DNA of 64,000 bases from Simiduia aestuariiviva (GTDB lineage Bacteria; Pseudomonadota; Gammaproteobacteria; Pseudomonadales; Cellvibrionaceae): NCBI RefSeq assembly GCF_014192475.1, contig NZ_JACHXZ010000002.1, forward strand, positions 106,028-170,027, read 5' to 3'. Positions 1 to 9,997 of the stretch are shown in pieces; position 1 is the stretch's first letter; each line of letters opens with the position of its first letter. Under the pieces are notes generated by a model. The model was given only the letters and a program-made list of their open reading frames with translations, searched no databases and was not told the DNA's origin. A program made the position numbers and the translations under genes.

Positions 1-862
1 GTCTTTGGAATACGCCCGTGATCGCCTGCAAATGCGCTCACTTTCTGGCCCTAAAAACCCAGATGGTCCCGCAGATCCAATCATTGTGCATCCAGATGTA
101 CGCCGCATGCTATTGACGCAAAAAGCGTTAGCAGAAGGTGCGCGCATGATGATCTATTTCACTGCACAACAAGTGGATATTGTCGATCGCGCTGAAGACG
201 AAGAGGCCCGCAAAGCGGCTGATGAATTGTTAGGATTCATGACGCCCATTGCCAAAGCATTCGTCACCGAAACTGGCTTTGAAGCGGCCAACTTGGGTCT
301 GCAGTGCTTCGGTGGCCACGGCTATATTTCTGAGTGGGGCATGGAGCAAAATGTGCGCGATGCGCGTATCTCTATGTTGTATGAAGGCACCACGGGTATT
401 CAGGCATTGGATTTGCTGGGCCGCAAGGTTCTCATGACCAACGGCGAATCACTCAAGCGATTTACCAAGATTGTGCACAAGTTTTGTAAGGCCAATGAAG
501 GCAACGCGGCGGTTTCAGAGTTTGTTGAGCCGTTGACCGCCATCAATAAAGAGTGGGGCGATCTGACCATGCACATTGGTATGCTCGCCATGGAAAACCC
601 CGACGAAGTGGGCGCTGCGTCAGTAGATTTCTTGATGTACTCAGGCTACGCAACGCTCGGATACTTCTGGGCGCTGGCCGCGGCCGACGCGCAGGCCAAG
701 CTGGATGCGGGTGCCACAGACGCTGCGTTTTATGAGGCCAAGCTCAAGACCGCGCGCTTCTACTTCAAGCGCATACTGCCACGTACGCGCGGCCTAGTGG
801 AAACCATTAAAGCTGGCGCAGGTAGCCTCATGGAAATGGATACAGAACATTTCGCGTTCTGA
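1..862 (+). CDS. Acyl-CoA dehydrogenase, C-terminal part (truncated by window edge)
   Basis: This is the C-terminal ~286 residues of a flavin-dependent acyl-CoA dehydrogenase, which oxidises acyl-CoA thioesters to enoyl-CoA. The reading frame is already open at the first base (S-L-E-Y-A-R-D-R), so the N-terminus lies outside the window. The segment GGHGYISEWGMEQNVRDARI followed by MLYEGTTGIQALDLLGRK is the conserved FAD and catalytic region of the family. The long tail after it fits the large FadE/DmdC-type enzymes, which carry an extra C-terminal domain. An SCP2 protein and an acyl-CoA ligase follow on the same strand, which supports a role in fatty-acid or related acyl-CoA degradation. The substrate cannot be told from this fragment. 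Confidence 0.9.
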   Translation, partial: SLEYARDRLQMRSLSGPKNPDGPADPIIVHPDVRRMLLTQKALAEGARMMIYFTAQQVDIVDRAEDEEARKAADELLGFMTPIAKAFVTETGFEAANLGLQCFGGHGYISEWGMEQNVRDARISMLYEGTTGIQALDLLGRKVLMTNGESLKRFTKIVHKFCKANEGNAAVSEFVEPLTAINKEWGDLTMHIGMLAMENPDEVGAASVDFLMYSGYATLGYFWALAAADAQAKLDAGATDAAFYEAKLKTARFYFKRILPRTRGLVETIKAGAGSLMEMDTEHFAF

Positions 863-881
863 TATCGGACACTAGCTACCT

Positions 882-1211
882 GTGGCGTTCTCGTTCCAAC
901 AACTGCAGCAGCGATTCGAAGCTAGCTTTCGGCCTTCAGAGGCCGCTGGTCTCGACTCGCTGTTTCAGTATGTCATTCCCGATGGCAGTAATTTCTATAT
1001 GCACATCTGCGACGGTAAGCTGGCGTTTCACGCCGGCGAAGCGGTCGCGCCTGCAGATTTAACCATCACAATGGAGTGGCAAACGTTAGAGGACCTGTTT
1101 CACGGTCGCGTGGGCGGCATGCAAGCCTTCATGTTTGGACATATCAAGGTGCGAGGGAGCCTGGCACTAGCATCTCGATTGATCGATATCTTTGCACCTG
1201 TAGTAGAATAG
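882..1211 (+). CDS. SCP2 sterol-binding domain protein
   Basis: A 109-residue protein consisting only of an SCP2 (sterol carrier protein 2) fold. The family shape is seen in LTITMEWQTLEDLFHGRVGGMQAFMFGHIKVRGSL broken into its parts: a strand ending in MEW, a helix with LxDLFxGR, and the GHIKVRG-S-LALA turn near the C-terminus. Members bind lipids or acyl-CoAs in a hydrophobic tunnel and are thought to deliver them to partner enzymes. The GTG start lies 19 bases after the acyl-CoA dehydrogenase stop, and an acyl-CoA ligase follows, so it is probably part of a lipid-catabolic operon. The ligand is unknown. Confidence 0.8.
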   Translation: MAFSFQQLQQRFEASFRPSEAAGLDSLFQYVIPDGSNFYMHICDGKLAFHAGEAVAPADLTITMEWQTLEDLFHGRVGGMQAFMFGHIKVRGSLALASRLIDIFAPVVE

Positions 1212-1321
1212 GGTGCTTTGATTCTTGGCGTTATAGAAAAACAACTAGTGGGCGGTTTATAACGGCTCACCCGATATTACTCACGGCCGATAACGATAAA
1301 AGTGACGGTACAGGAGGACAC

Positions 1322-2932
1322 GTGATCGATACCAACAGCACTGTGGTTGAAGTGTTAAATAAAGCCTGCGAAACTTTTGCAGCCAACCCCGCATTTACTT
1401 GCCTAGGTCGTACCCTAACTTACGCCGAGCTGGATCATCTTAGTCTGCAGTTTGCTTGTTATTTGCAGCAAAAAACCGGTCTTAAGCCCGGCGATCGAAT
1501 CGCAGTTCAATTACCCAATATATTGCAGTACCCAGTGGTTGTATTTGGTGCTTTGCGCGCGGGCCTGACCGTGGTCAACACCAACCCACTGTATACCCCA
1601 CGTGAGCTTTTGCATCAGCTCAACGATTCCGGCGCAAAAGCGTTAGTGGTGTTGGCAAATATTGGTAAAAGTGCGGCTGAAGTGATTGCACAAACATCGG
1701 TCGAACAGGTCATTGTTACGGAAATTGGTGATCTGCATCACCCAATAAAACGGGTGTTGATTAATAGTGTACTGAAATACATCAAACGCGATGTGCCCGA
1801 TTTGCAGTTCCCCAACCAAGTGAGCTTTCGTCAAACCCTTAGCGGTACAGACCTGTCGCGCTATGAGCCCTCTGCGCACGAACCCAATGATGTGGCGGTA
1901 TTGCAATACACCGGTGGTACGACCGGTGTTGCTAAAGGTGCAATGCTCACACACGCGAACTTGGTGGCGAACATGCAACAAGTGCGCGAAATGTTGGGCG
2001 AGGGGATTCACATTGGCAAGGAGTTATTTGTAGCACCGCTTCCGCTGTATCACATCTATGCGTTTACATTGCATTGTATGACGTTGTTAGCAGCGGGCTG
2101 CCAGACGATTTTGATTCCCAACCCACGCGATATTCCCGCGTTCGTAAAAATGTTGAAGGGGCAGCGCATCACGGGATTTGTAGGGTTGAATACCTTGTTC
2201 AATGCGCTGTGTCGTGATCAAGGGTTTGCCCAGCTGGATTTCTCCGCATTGCGGACCACTGCCTCGGGCGGCATGGCACTTACTAAAGAGGCCGCGAAAC
2301 GCTGGCACGATATAACTGGCTGTGTGGTAAGCGAGGGCTATGGCATGACTGAGACGTCGCCGGTTGTGACCGTTAATCCGCCCAGTGCTATTCAACAGGG
2401 TACAGTTGGCTTACCCGTGCCCGCCACTGAGCTTAAATTGGTGGATGAGGCTGGCAACACAGTGCCCACCGGTGAGCCCGGTGAATTGTGTGTGCGCGGT
2501 CCTCAGGTGATGAAGGGATACTGGCAGCGCCCAGAGGAGACAGCCAAGGTGCTCGACGCTGAGGGTTGGCTCAAAACCGGTGACATGGCTGTGATTCAAG
2601 ACGATGGCTATGTGCGCATTGTCGATCGCAAAAAAGACATGATTATTGTGTCGGGTTTTAATGTATACCCCAATGAAATCGAAGATGTGGTGTGCATGCA
2701 CGGTGATATCGTTGAAGCGGCGGCCATAGGTTTGCCCGATCCGAAGAGTGGTGAGCAGGTCAAATTGTTTGTGGTGTCCTCAGACCCGGCGTTAACTGAA
2801 CAGGATGTCATCGAATTTTGTCGTAAAAACCTGACGGCCTACAAGGTGCCCCGCAGCGTAGAATTTCGCACCGAATTGCCTAAATCAAATGTTGGAAAAA
2901 TACTCAGGCGCGAATTAAAGCCTGCTGCCTAG
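1322..2932 (+). CDS. fadD: Long-chain fatty acid-CoA ligase (AMP-forming)
   Basis: A 536-residue ANL-superfamily ligase that activates a fatty acid to acyl-AMP and then acyl-CoA. Visible signatures in order are the P-loop YTGGTTGVAKGAMLTH, the aromatic motif GYGMTETSPVV, the hinge segment LKTGDMAVIQDDGYVRIVDR and the catalytic-lysine C-terminal segment LPKSNVGKILRRELK. The frame is open upstream to 1076, but a GTG at 1322 just after AGGAGG (1312-1317) gives a normal FadD N-terminus, so I take that start. It lies downstream of an acyl-CoA dehydrogenase and an SCP2 protein, which suggests joint beta-oxidation function. Chain-length preference cannot be read from sequence. Confidence 0.9.
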   Translation: MIDTNSTVVEVLNKACETFAANPAFTCLGRTLTYAELDHLSLQFACYLQQKTGLKPGDRIAVQLPNILQYPVVVFGALRAGLTVVNTNPLYTPRELLHQLNDSGAKALVVLANIGKSAAEVIAQTSVEQVIVTEIGDLHHPIKRVLINSVLKYIKRDVPDLQFPNQVSFRQTLSGTDLSRYEPSAHEPNDVAVLQYTGGTTGVAKGAMLTHANLVANMQQVREMLGEGIHIGKELFVAPLPLYHIYAFTLHCMTLLAAGCQTILIPNPRDIPAFVKMLKGQRITGFVGLNTLFNALCRDQGFAQLDFSALRTTASGGMALTKEAAKRWHDITGCVVSEGYGMTETSPVVTVNPPSAIQQGTVGLPVPATELKLVDEAGNTVPTGEPGELCVRGPQVMKGYWQRPEETAKVLDAEGWLKTGDMAVIQDDGYVRIVDRKKDMIIVSGFNVYPNEIEDVVCMHGDIVEAAAIGLPDPKSGEQVKLFVVSSDPALTEQDVIEFCRKNLTAYKVPRSVEFRTELPKSNVGKILRRELKPAA

Positions 2933-2938
2933 TATGTT

Positions 2939-2966
2939 AAACGCCAGCGCTGAGCTGGCGTTTTTT
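2939..2966 (+). terminator. Intrinsic terminator after fadD
   Basis: A 9-10 bp perfect stem (AACGCCAGC, 2940-2948, with GCTGGCGTT, 2954-2962) closes a 5-base loop and runs directly into a T tract. It sits 7 bases after the fadD stop and would end the fatty-acid operon. Confidence 0.9.
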
Positions 2967-3076
2967 ATTGCGAATCCAACTCAGTGGTGAACAGTCCTAT
3001 CCTGATAGTGACGCCTTTTAATGCCACTCTGCTATGATGCGGAGACGAAAAGCATTTGTTAGGTGATTGGGCAGTT

Positions 3077-4219
3077 ATGAAAAATGCGTTGGTTCTCTCG
3101 GGCGGTGGCGCGCGTGCAGCGTATCAGGTCGGCGTATTGCAAGCGCTGGCTGAGCTGCTCCCAGCTTCGGTTACCAATCCATTCCCGATCATCTGTGGTA
3201 CATCAGCCGGTGCGATAAATGCCCTCGCTATCGCCAGTCACCCGGGTCAATTTCGGGAATCTGTGGCCAACTTGGTGGATATTTGGCAAAACCTCACCGT
3301 CGATCAGGTCTATAAACACAATTTCAGTGATTTGCTCAAAGGTGTAGGTAAAATTGGCCTTTCGCTATTCAACGAAGGGGTGGGGCGCAATCAGCCTCTG
3401 GCACTGCTCGATAATTCGCCGTTGCACCAATTGATTCACGACAAAATCCCCTTTAAGCACATTGCCCCCGCCATTGCCGCCGGCGATTTGGATGCGGTGT
3501 GTGTCACTGCTATGGGCTATTCGTCAGGGGAATCTGTTAGCTTCTTTCAGGGGCGGCCAGAATTACAGGGGTGGCGACGCTATCATCGAATTGGTACGCC
3601 CACCGCGCTGGACGCAAGGCATTTGCTTGCCTCCTCGGCGATTCCTACTATTTTCCCGACAGTACGCATTAATCGAGAATATTTTGGCGACGGCGCGGTG
3701 CGCCAGTTGGCGCCAATCAGTCCAGCCCTGCATTTAGGGGCTGATCGGGTGTTTGTGGTGGGTGTGAGCGGCAATCGCAACCCCGAGCATTGGGGTAAGC
3801 GGCGGCCTGTTAGGCATTCACCCTCCATCGCACAAATATTAGGCCACCTGTTTAATGCCGCGTTTGTGGACAGCATGGAGTCTGATATTGAGCATCTTGA
3901 GCGGGTTAATCGTCTACTCAATATGGTGCCAGAAGATAAGCGGGCCGCTGCGGGGCTACCGCTGCGCACTGTTGACAGCTTAATTATCTCGCCGTCGCAG
4001 GAGCTGGATAAAATCGCCGGGCGCAAGGTGCGGTATTTGCCTAAGGCCATGCGCTGGTTTTTTAGCTCTACCGGCGCCACCGCCAAGGGCGGCGGTGCCA
4101 CGGCGGCCAGTTATTTGTTATTTGCCCCCGAATTTTGCTCGGAGCTCATTGAGCTTGGTTACCAAGACACCATGTGGGAGGCCGACGCAGTTCGTACTTT
4201 CTTCGGGTTTACGTCCTGA
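3077..4219 (+). CDS. Patatin-like phospholipase family protein
   Basis: A 380-residue protein of the bacterial patatin family, which are Ser-Asp dyad lipid acyl hydrolases. The oxyanion-hole motif LSGGGARAAYQ starts at about residue 7, the nucleophile elbow G-T-S-A-G follows at about residue 50, and the catalytic aspartate is in FGDGAVRQLAPI. The C-terminal part has no motif I recognise. The frame is open from a TTG at 3056, but ATG 3077 places the glycine-rich motif at the family's usual distance from the N-terminus. No signal peptide is seen, so it is probably cytoplasmic or membrane-associated. It is transcribed alone, downstream of the fadD terminator and before a TetR gene. The substrate is unknown. 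Confidence 0.88.
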   Translation: MKNALVLSGGGARAAYQVGVLQALAELLPASVTNPFPIICGTSAGAINALAIASHPGQFRESVANLVDIWQNLTVDQVYKHNFSDLLKGVGKIGLSLFNEGVGRNQPLALLDNSPLHQLIHDKIPFKHIAPAIAAGDLDAVCVTAMGYSSGESVSFFQGRPELQGWRRYHRIGTPTALDARHLLASSAIPTIFPTVRINREYFGDGAVRQLAPISPALHLGADRVFVVGVSGNRNPEHWGKRRPVRHSPSIAQILGHLFNAAFVDSMESDIEHLERVNRLLNMVPEDKRAAAGLPLRTVDSLIISPSQELDKIAGRKVRYLPKAMRWFFSSTGATAKGGGATAASYLLFAPEFCSELIELGYQDTMWEADAVRTFFGFTS

Positions 4220-4320
4220 TTTCGTCTCATCTTTAGGCGAAGTGTGTGACTTTCTGTACAATGGATTAACTATTTGGCCTTGGGTATTTCGGGCGTTGGC
4301 TTACGTGAGGGAGTTTGCCG

Positions 4321-4968
4321 ATGAATGCAGCAGTGAAATCTCGTCGGGCAAAGGGCGAGCAAACAAGGCGGGAGATACTCGAAGCCGCTTTACGACTCAT
4401 TGTGCGCAACGGGCACAATTCAGTTACCCATAGAGCGGTCGCGGCAGAGGCGGGCGTAAATTTGTCCTTGACCACCTACTACTTCAAGGACTTGAAGGAT
4501 CTCATCGCCCAATCATTTGAGCTCTATCGCAGTAAAGTTGAGCATGAAGTCGAAAGTACGTGGGAAAAGTTACTGCAGTATATGCAGGACGCCCCCGCTG
4601 AATCACTCCTTGAGCGCCAGCAACTGCGGGACCATCTCACTAAGTTTGCCACGGATTATGTGTGCGACATGATTCGCCACCGACCCAGTGGGTTGGTGCT
4701 GGAAATGACGTTTTTCTACGACCTGCATTTGGATCCCGAAATGCGCGCGAGCGCTGTACAACTGCGCCGTCGATTTGAGAGTGGCTTTGAGGTTTTTTGT
4801 GAGCGCTTGGGTTCGCCCGTACCTCAGGCTGATGCCGCGCTGTTGCTTGGCGCTTTACAGCGATTGGAATATTTTGGCTTGACCACCGGCGAGGTCAATC
4901 GCGATGAAATTTATGCGCAATTCAAGCGCTTGCTCACCTGTATTATGGAGCTGCCGAGTGATGCTTAG
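4321..4968 (+). CDS. TetR/AcrR family transcriptional regulator
   Basis: A 215-residue regulator with a TetR-type helix-turn-helix at about residues 10-60: TRREILEAALRLIVRNGHNS, then VTHRAVAAEAGVNLSLTTYY. The C-terminal ligand-binding helices are not assignable to a known effector. ATG 4321 is preferred over an in-frame TTG at 4315, because TGAGGGAG (about 4306-4313) lies at the right distance. It is separated from the patatin gene by about 100 bases and is followed by a bidirectional terminator. It may regulate the neighbouring lipid genes, but that is inference from position only. Confidence 0.88.
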   Translation: MNAAVKSRRAKGEQTRREILEAALRLIVRNGHNSVTHRAVAAEAGVNLSLTTYYFKDLKDLIAQSFELYRSKVEHEVESTWEKLLQYMQDAPAESLLERQQLRDHLTKFATDYVCDMIRHRPSGLVLEMTFFYDLHLDPEMRASAVQLRRRFESGFEVFCERLGSPVPQADAALLLGALQRLEYFGLTTGEVNRDEIYAQFKRLLTCIMELPSDA

Positions 4969-4982
4969 CCGATAGTCTTTAG

Positions 4983-5019
4983 CCATAAAAAAACCCGCAT
5001 AATGCGGGTTTTTTTATGG
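4983..5019. terminator. Bidirectional intrinsic terminator between tetR and acnB
   Basis: A perfect 17-bp inverted repeat (4983-4999 with 5003-5019) has a 3-base loop. Each arm contains a run of seven A or T next to a GC core (ACCCGCA / TGCGGGT), so either strand would produce a hairpin followed by U residues. It lies between the convergent TetR and aconitase genes. Confidence 0.93.
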
Positions 5020-5032
5020 TTTAGCGGGTGGC

Positions 5033-7657
5033 CTAAACGGCCACTTCATCGATTTGGATGGCGGCAATTCGCTTGCCTTCATCCGCCGACTTCTGGAAGG
5101 ACTCAATTTCGTTGAAGTTGAGGTAGCGATAAATTTCACCGCTCATTGCGTCTAACTTGCCTGCGTATTCCAAATATTCTGCAGGCGTTGGCAGCTTGCC
5201 TAAAATCGCCGCAACCACGGACAGTTCCGCAGAGCCCAAATACACATTGGCACCGGTGCCTAGGCGATTCGGGAAGTTGCGCGTGGAGGTTGAAATGGCG
5301 GTGGACTTGGGCGCGATGCGCGCCTGGTTGCCCATGCACAATGAGCAGCCTGGCATTTCGGTGCGTGCACCGACACGGCCAAATACGTTGTAGTAGCCTT
5401 CCTCCATCAACTGGTGCTCGTCCATTTTGGTGGGCGGCGCAATCCAGAGGCGCGTGTTCAACTCTGCCTTGGTGGCATCGAGCAATTTGCCGGCGGCGCG
5501 GAAGTGACCGATATTGGTCATACATGAACCGATAAACACTTCGTCAATTTTGTCACCCGCAACATCGGACAGCACTTTGGCGTCGTCAGGGTCGTTCGGG
5601 CAGCACACGATGGGCTCTTTGATTTCTGCCAGATCGATTTCGATAACGGCAGCGTACTCGGCATCTTTGTCGGCTTCCATTAATTCTGGATTCTTCAGCC
5701 AAGCTTCCATCTTGCGTGCGCGACGCTCGAGCGTGCGTACATCGCCGTAGCCTTGCTCAATCATCCAGCGCAGCATAGTGATGTTAGAGGTCAGGTATTC
5801 CGCGATGGATTCTTGACCCAGTTTAATGGTGCAGCCCGCCGCTGAACGCTCGGCAGAGGCGTCAGACAATTCGAAAGCTTGTTCGACTTTCAAATCTGGC
5901 AAGCCTTCAATTTCTAAAATGCGACCGTTGAAGATGTTCTTCTTGCCTTTCTTCTCGACGGTGAGCAGGCCTTCTTTAATGGCGTATAGCGGAATCGCGT
6001 GCACCAAGTCTCGCAGCGTAATGCCCGGCTCCATCTTGCCCTTAAAGCGCACCAACACAGACTCAGGCATATCCAGCGGCATTACGCCGGTAGCTGCAGC
6101 GAAAGCGACCAATCCTGAGCCCGCAGGGAAGGAGATGCCCAGCGGGAAGCGCGTGTGTGAATCGCCGCCGGTGCCCACGGTGTCGGGCAGCAACATGCGG
6201 TTTAACCAGCTGTGAATGATGCCATCACCTGGGCGCAGTGAAACACCGCCGCGGGTCATGATGAAGTCAGGCAGCGAGTGCTGAGTGTCGATATCCACGG
6301 GCTTGGGGTAGGCTGCCGTGTGGCAGAATGACTGCATGGTGAGATCGGCAGAGAAGCCTAGGCACGCTAGGTCTTTCAGTTCGTCGCGGGTCATTGGGCC
6401 GGTGGTGTCCTGAGAGCCAACGGTGGTCATTTTAGGCTCGCAATAGGTGCCTGGACGAACACCTGTGCCCTCCGGTAGACCACAGGCGCGGCCGACCATT
6501 TTCTGCGCCAGTGTAAAGCCTTTGTCTGATGACTTGGGCATTTCTGGCTTGCGGAAAAGGTTGGCGGGCTCAAGTCCCAACGAGGCGCGGGCTTTGTCCG
6601 TGAGACCACGGCCGATGATCAACGGGATGCGCCCACCGGCTTGTACTTCATCCAAAATAACGTCGGACTTGAGTTCAAATTCTGACAGCACTTTGCCATC
6701 TTCACTCAAAATTTTGCCGTCGTATGGGCGAATTTCAATCACATCACCCATGTTCATGTTATCTACGGGGGCTTCAAATACCAAGGCGCCGGCGTCTTCC
6801 ATGGTGTTGAAGAAAATTGGCGCTACGTTGTTGCCAATACAGACACCGCCAGCACGCTTGTTGGGGACGCCTGGGATGTCGTCACCAAAGAACCACAATA
6901 CAGAGTTGGTGGCAGACTTACGGCTCGAACCTGTGCCCACAACGTCGCCGACAAAGGCTACGGGCAAGCCTTTAGATTTAATGTCGTTGATTTGCTTAAT
7001 GGGGCCTCGCGCGCCTTCTTCATCCGGTGTTATGCCATCGCGAGCCATTTTGAACATGGCATTGGCGTGCAGCGGAATGTCGGGACGTGACCAAGCATCG
7101 GGGGCGGGCGACAGATCGTCAGTGTTGGTTTCACCGGTGACTTTAAACACCACCATCTTGGTGGATTCGGGCACTTTGGGTCGATTGGTAAACCACTCGC
7201 CATCGGCCCAAGATTGCATGACGCCTTTGGCGTGTGCGTTGCCGGCTTTGGCTTTTTCTTCCACGTCGTGGAAGGCATCAAATACCAACAGGGTGTGCTT
7301 GAGCTCTTTGGCAGCGGCAGCGCCCAGCTTGTCATCGTCGAGCAGGGATACCAGCGTTTCGATGTTGTAACCGCCCAGCATCATGCCCAGCAACCGGACC
7401 GCCGATTCAGCGTCAATCAGGGGTGAGCTCGCTTCGCCTTTGGCGATTGCAGAGAGGAAGCCAGCTTTCACGTAGGCAGCCTCGTCTACACCTGGCGGCA
7501 CGCGATTGGTGATCAGGTCGAGCAGCGTTTCTTCTTCGCCGGCCGGTGGGTTTTTTAGCAGCTCAACCAGGGCCGCTACTTGCTCTGCGTCCAATGGTTT
7601 TGGCGGTATACCTTCGGCGGCGCGCTCTGCAACGTGATTACGGTAGGCTTCAAGCAC
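5033..7657 (-). CDS. acnB: Bifunctional aconitate hydratase 2 / 2-methylisocitrate dehydratase
   Basis: An 874-residue AcnB, the TCA-cycle enzyme interconverting citrate and isocitrate; the family also acts in the methylcitrate cycle. The sequence follows the E. coli enzyme closely along its whole length, including the HEAT-like N-terminus ([20 protein letters not shown]) and the swivel domain ([17 protein letters not shown]). The catalytic core ([12 protein letters not shown]) and the 4Fe-4S ligand cysteines in [12 protein letters not shown] and [10 protein letters not shown] also match. The start is a GTG at 7657, preceded by GAGGA at the right distance; the encoded N-terminus matches the family. 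It is transcribed alone and convergent to the TetR gene, with a shared terminator at 4983-5019. Confidence 0.98.
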   Translation of the reverse strand: MLEAYRNHVAERAAEGIPPKPLDAEQVAALVELLKNPPAGEEETLLDLITNRVPPGVDEAAYVKAGFLSAIAKGEASSPLIDAESAVRLLGMMLGGYNIETLVSLLDDDKLGAAAAKELKHTLLVFDAFHDVEEKAKAGNAHAKGVMQSWADGEWFTNRPKVPESTKMVVFKVTGETNTDDLSPAPDAWSRPDIPLHANAMFKMARDGITPDEEGARGPIKQINDIKSKGLPVAFVGDVVGTGSSRKSATNSVLWFFGDDIPGVPNKRAGGVCIGNNVAPIFFNTMEDAGALVFEAPVDNMNMGDVIEIRPYDGKILSEDGKVLSEFELKSDVILDEVQAGGRIPLIIGRGLTDKARASLGLEPANLFRKPEMPKSSDKGFTLAQKMVGRACGLPEGTGVRPGTYCEPKMTTVGSQDTTGPMTRDELKDLACLGFSADLTMQSFCHTAAYPKPVDIDTQHSLPDFIMTRGGVSLRPGDGIIHSWLNRMLLPDTVGTGGDSHTRFPLGISFPAGSGLVAFAAATGVMPLDMPESVLVRFKGKMEPGITLRDLVHAIPLYAIKEGLLTVEKKGKKNIFNGRILEIEGLPDLKVEQAFELSDASAERSAAGCTIKLGQESIAEYLTSNITMLRWMIEQGYGDVRTLERRARKMEAWLKNPELMEADKDAEYAAVIEIDLAEIKEPIVCCPNDPDDAKVLSDVAGDKIDEVFIGSCMTNIGHFRAAGKLLDATKAELNTRLWIAPPTKMDEHQLMEEGYYNVFGRVGARTEMPGCSLCMGNQARIAPKSTAISTSTRNFPNRLGTGANVYLGSAELSVVAAILGKLPTPAEYLEYAGKLDAMSGEIYRYLNFNEIESFQKSADEGKRIAAIQIDEVAV

Positions 7658-8055
7658 GATGAATTTCCTCTATTTCTGTGAGTGAAAGCACCTGGCAATT
7701 GGCTAGGGACGCTTTCTTGGCCTCGCCGGGTAAGGCAAGGAATCGGGTAATGCGTGGGCAAGTGGCACGCGATAGCTAGGTGCGGCCAACAAGCCTGAAT
7801 TGCGAGCCTCAGATTTTGGCTCTCAGCGGGGCGGGAATTCTACCGGACTTGCCGGTCGATGTTAAGTGGACCCTAAGTAAATCAACCACTTACATACTGA
7901 CTATTCATTCTGTGAATGGGAGTAAGGGCGGTTGACTGCGCCTCCGCACAGGGCCTAAGCATAGCACCGCTCGCTTCGATTGCCTGTGGATTTTAACGGG
8001 GTGACTAAGGTATGGTTTGCCCCCGCGCAGTAGGACATCGGTAAGCGTCAGCATC
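7658..8055. other. Intergenic region between divergent acnB and the DUF1289 gene
   Basis: About 400 bases hold no convincing gene. The acnB ribosome-binding site is at its left end. A short inverted pair, AAGTGG (7864-7869) with CCACTT (7886-7891), and a small palindrome ATTCA/TGAAT near 7904-7918 could be operator-like but are weak. A plus-strand TTGACT (about 7931) followed 18 bases later by TAAGCA is a marginal sigma-70 candidate. Promoters for both genes must lie here, but I cannot place them with confidence. Confidence 0.5.
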
Positions 8056-8502
8056 ATGTTTAAACCCATAAAAACCCCGTGTATTGGCATTTGCTCTACT
8101 GGTATCGGCGACAGCGTTTGTCGCGGGTGCAAACGGTTTGCCCATGAGGTTATCGACTGGAACGCCTACGACCACGATCAGCGTCGAATTATTGAGCAGC
8201 GCCTGACCCAATTTTTAGTGCAGGTGGTGGCTCGCTATGTTGTCATCAACGATGAGGGGTTGCTGAAGTCGCAACTAGAGCTTCAGCGGGTGCGCTATCG
8301 AGATGATCGCCCGCCATTGTGTTGGGTGTTCGATTTATTTCGCGCCGGGGCCAGCCAAATTAAAGACCCTGCCCAATTTGGGTTGACGCTGCTCACCAAC
8401 CACACGCCAACAGAAATTAAAGCCAACATGGATGCCGACTACTACGCCTTGTCGGTTGCCTATTATGATGCCTATATCGCCCCGGGGCTGTCTGCCTGCT
8501 AG
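8056..8502 (+). CDS. DUF1289 domain protein
   Basis: A 148-residue protein whose N-terminus carries the DUF1289 pattern: Cys9 and Cys13 in PCIGIC, then Cys22 and Cys25 in CRGCKRF, probably a small metal-binding knuckle. The following ~110 residues (from about residue 35) have no motif I recognise, so it is longer than the bare DUF1289 proteins. ATG 8056 is chosen because it puts the cysteine motif right after the start; an upstream in-frame extension to 8017 gives an atypical N-terminus. miaE follows 43 bases later on the same strand. The function is unknown. Confidence 0.75.
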   Translation: MFKPIKTPCIGICSTGIGDSVCRGCKRFAHEVIDWNAYDHDQRRIIEQRLTQFLVQVVARYVVINDEGLLKSQLELQRVRYRDDRPPLCWVFDLFRAGASQIKDPAQFGLTLLTNHTPTEIKANMDADYYALSVAYYDAYIAPGLSAC

Positions 8503-8545
8503 AATGCACGCCTTTTTGAGTTGCTGACGCCAAAGTTTCCCGCCT

Positions 8546-9193
8546 ATGACCGCGATACCCGAAATACGAGAATTCTTGCATTGTGCCACGCCGGAGGGCT
8601 GGATCAACGCAGCGCTACAAGCTCCCGAAATACTGCTCATCGATCACGCAAATTGCGAGCTAAAAGCGGCGCAAACCGCGCAGGGGCTGATGTGGAAGTA
8701 CGGTATGAACAACAGCGACAAGGGTCCATACAACTTGGCGCCCGCCGTTGCTTTTGCGTTGCTCAACAAGATGTCGCGTTTGGCGCGGGAGGAGTTGCGC
8801 CACTTCGAGCAGGTGCTGGGGTTTATGAAAAAGCGGCAAGTCACCTACGAGCAGCTGAGTGCGGCTCGCTATGCAGGGGAGTTGCGGGCTGCGGCGCGTA
8901 CCCATGAGCCTGCAAAATTGGTTGATACCCTGCTCATCGGCGCAATTATCGAAGCGCGCTCTTGTGAACGCTTTGAAGCCTTGGCGCCCCATTTGGATGC
9001 CGAGCTTCAAAAATTTTATTTGTCTCTACTCAAGTCAGAGGCCCGCCACTATCAAGATTATTTGGGCCTTGCCGCCCGCCTTGAGTCAGCCAGTGTGATC
9101 GAGCGACAATTGGAGCGCTTTTTAACGCTCGAGCAAAAACTGATTGAATCAACGGATACCAGCTTCCGCTTTCACAGCGGCGTGCCGGGCTAG
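8546..9193 (+). CDS. miaE: tRNA-(ms2io6A)-hydroxylase
   Basis: A 215-residue diiron hydroxylase of the MiaE family, which hydroxylates the isopentenyl group of 2-methylthio-N6-isopentenyladenosine at position 37 of tRNA. The ferritin-like four-helix bundle shows its iron ligands as E..H pairs: REELRHFEQV, then EARSCERF and SEARHYQDYL. Length and motif spacing fit the family. The ATG at 8546 follows the DUF1289 gene closely, so the two may be cotranscribed. The lpxH gene lies convergent downstream. Confidence 0.92.
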   Translation: MTAIPEIREFLHCATPEGWINAALQAPEILLIDHANCELKAAQTAQGLMWKYGMNNSDKGPYNLAPAVAFALLNKMSRLAREELRHFEQVLGFMKKRQVTYEQLSAARYAGELRAAARTHEPAKLVDTLLIGAIIEARSCERFEALAPHLDAELQKFYLSLLKSEARHYQDYLGLAARLESASVIERQLERFLTLEQKLIESTDTSFRFHSGVPG

Positions 9194-9246
9194 TCCGCAA
9201 GCTTCGAGCGCATGGTATAGGGTTGGTCCGGCGCAGAGGGTGGCTG

Positions 9247-9981
9247 TCAGCTTTCTGCGATGGGTTCGCTCAGTAATTCGCAGCCGTGTGCGTCGACCGT
9301 TAAGTACCAAAGTGCGTTGTGCCAATCACCCAGCACAATGCGCTCTCCTGCGGCGTTGCTTGGCAGTGCGACAGGATGTCGGGCGGGGCGGTGGGTGTGG
9401 CCGTGAATCAGGCGGGTTACCGCGTTAGCACCCATAACTCGAATGACTTCGTCGCGATTAACATCCATGATGTCTTCCGCCTTCATAGCCGCCAATGATT
9501 GGGTCTTACTGCGGATATCAGCCGCCAGCTGGCGCCGGACGGGGAGCGGTTGCGCGAGTAGTGGCGCCTGCCACTGTGGGCTGCGGGCTTGCGCTCGAAA
9601 TGCTTGGTAATCCACATCGTCCGTACAGAGTGTATCGCCGTGCATGAGCAGGGTGGGTGTTCCGTAAAGGTCGACTGTGGTCGGGTCTTCCAACAGGGTT
9701 GCACCGGTATGGGTGCAAAAGCCATCACCCAATAGGAAGTCCCTATTGCCTTGCATGATGTAGAGGGGGTGCCCTAGCGCGCTGTACTGCTTGAGTGCGC
9801 GCTGGACCTCTGTGGCCAGTGGCGCATCGTCATCGTCGCCAATCCATGCTTCAAATAGGTCGCCCAATATATAGAGTGCGTCGGCGCCCTTGGCTTGGTT
9901 CTGTAAAAAGTGCAAAAACGCCTGGGTGATTGCCGGGCGTTTTGCATCCAGATGCAGGTCTGAGATAAAAAGCGTAGCCAT
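9247..9981 (-). CDS. lpxH: UDP-2,3-diacylglucosamine diphosphatase
   Basis: A 244-residue calcineurin-like phosphoesterase of lipid A synthesis. It cleaves UDP-2,3-diacylglucosamine to lipid X and UMP at the inner membrane. The metal-binding motifs are all present in order: SDLHLD, GDLFEAWIGDD, GNRDF, MHGD and HGHTHRP. The gene begins 16 bases after the stop of ppiB on the same strand, giving a ppiB-lpxH operon that is divergent from glnS-cysS, as in pseudomonads. Confidence 0.95.
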   Translation of the reverse strand: MATLFISDLHLDAKRPAITQAFLHFLQNQAKGADALYILGDLFEAWIGDDDDAPLATEVQRALKQYSALGHPLYIMQGNRDFLLGDGFCTHTGATLLEDPTTVDLYGTPTLLMHGDTLCTDDVDYQAFRAQARSPQWQAPLLAQPLPVRRQLAADIRSKTQSLAAMKAEDIMDVNRDEVIRVMGANAVTRLIHGHTHRPARHPVALPSNAAGERIVLGDWHNALWYLTVDAHGCELLSEPIAES

Positions 9982-9997
9982 TAGTCGTTAGTAGCCT

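Noticed and set aside
1076..1321. In-frame N-terminal extension of fadD from 1076
   Set aside because: It overlaps the SCP2 gene, encodes an Arg-rich sequence unlike the family, and the AGGAGG site supports the GTG at 1322.
6447..7370. A 307-codon plus-strand open frame inside acnB
   Set aside because: It lies wholly opposite the well-conserved acnB and has no recognisable domain.
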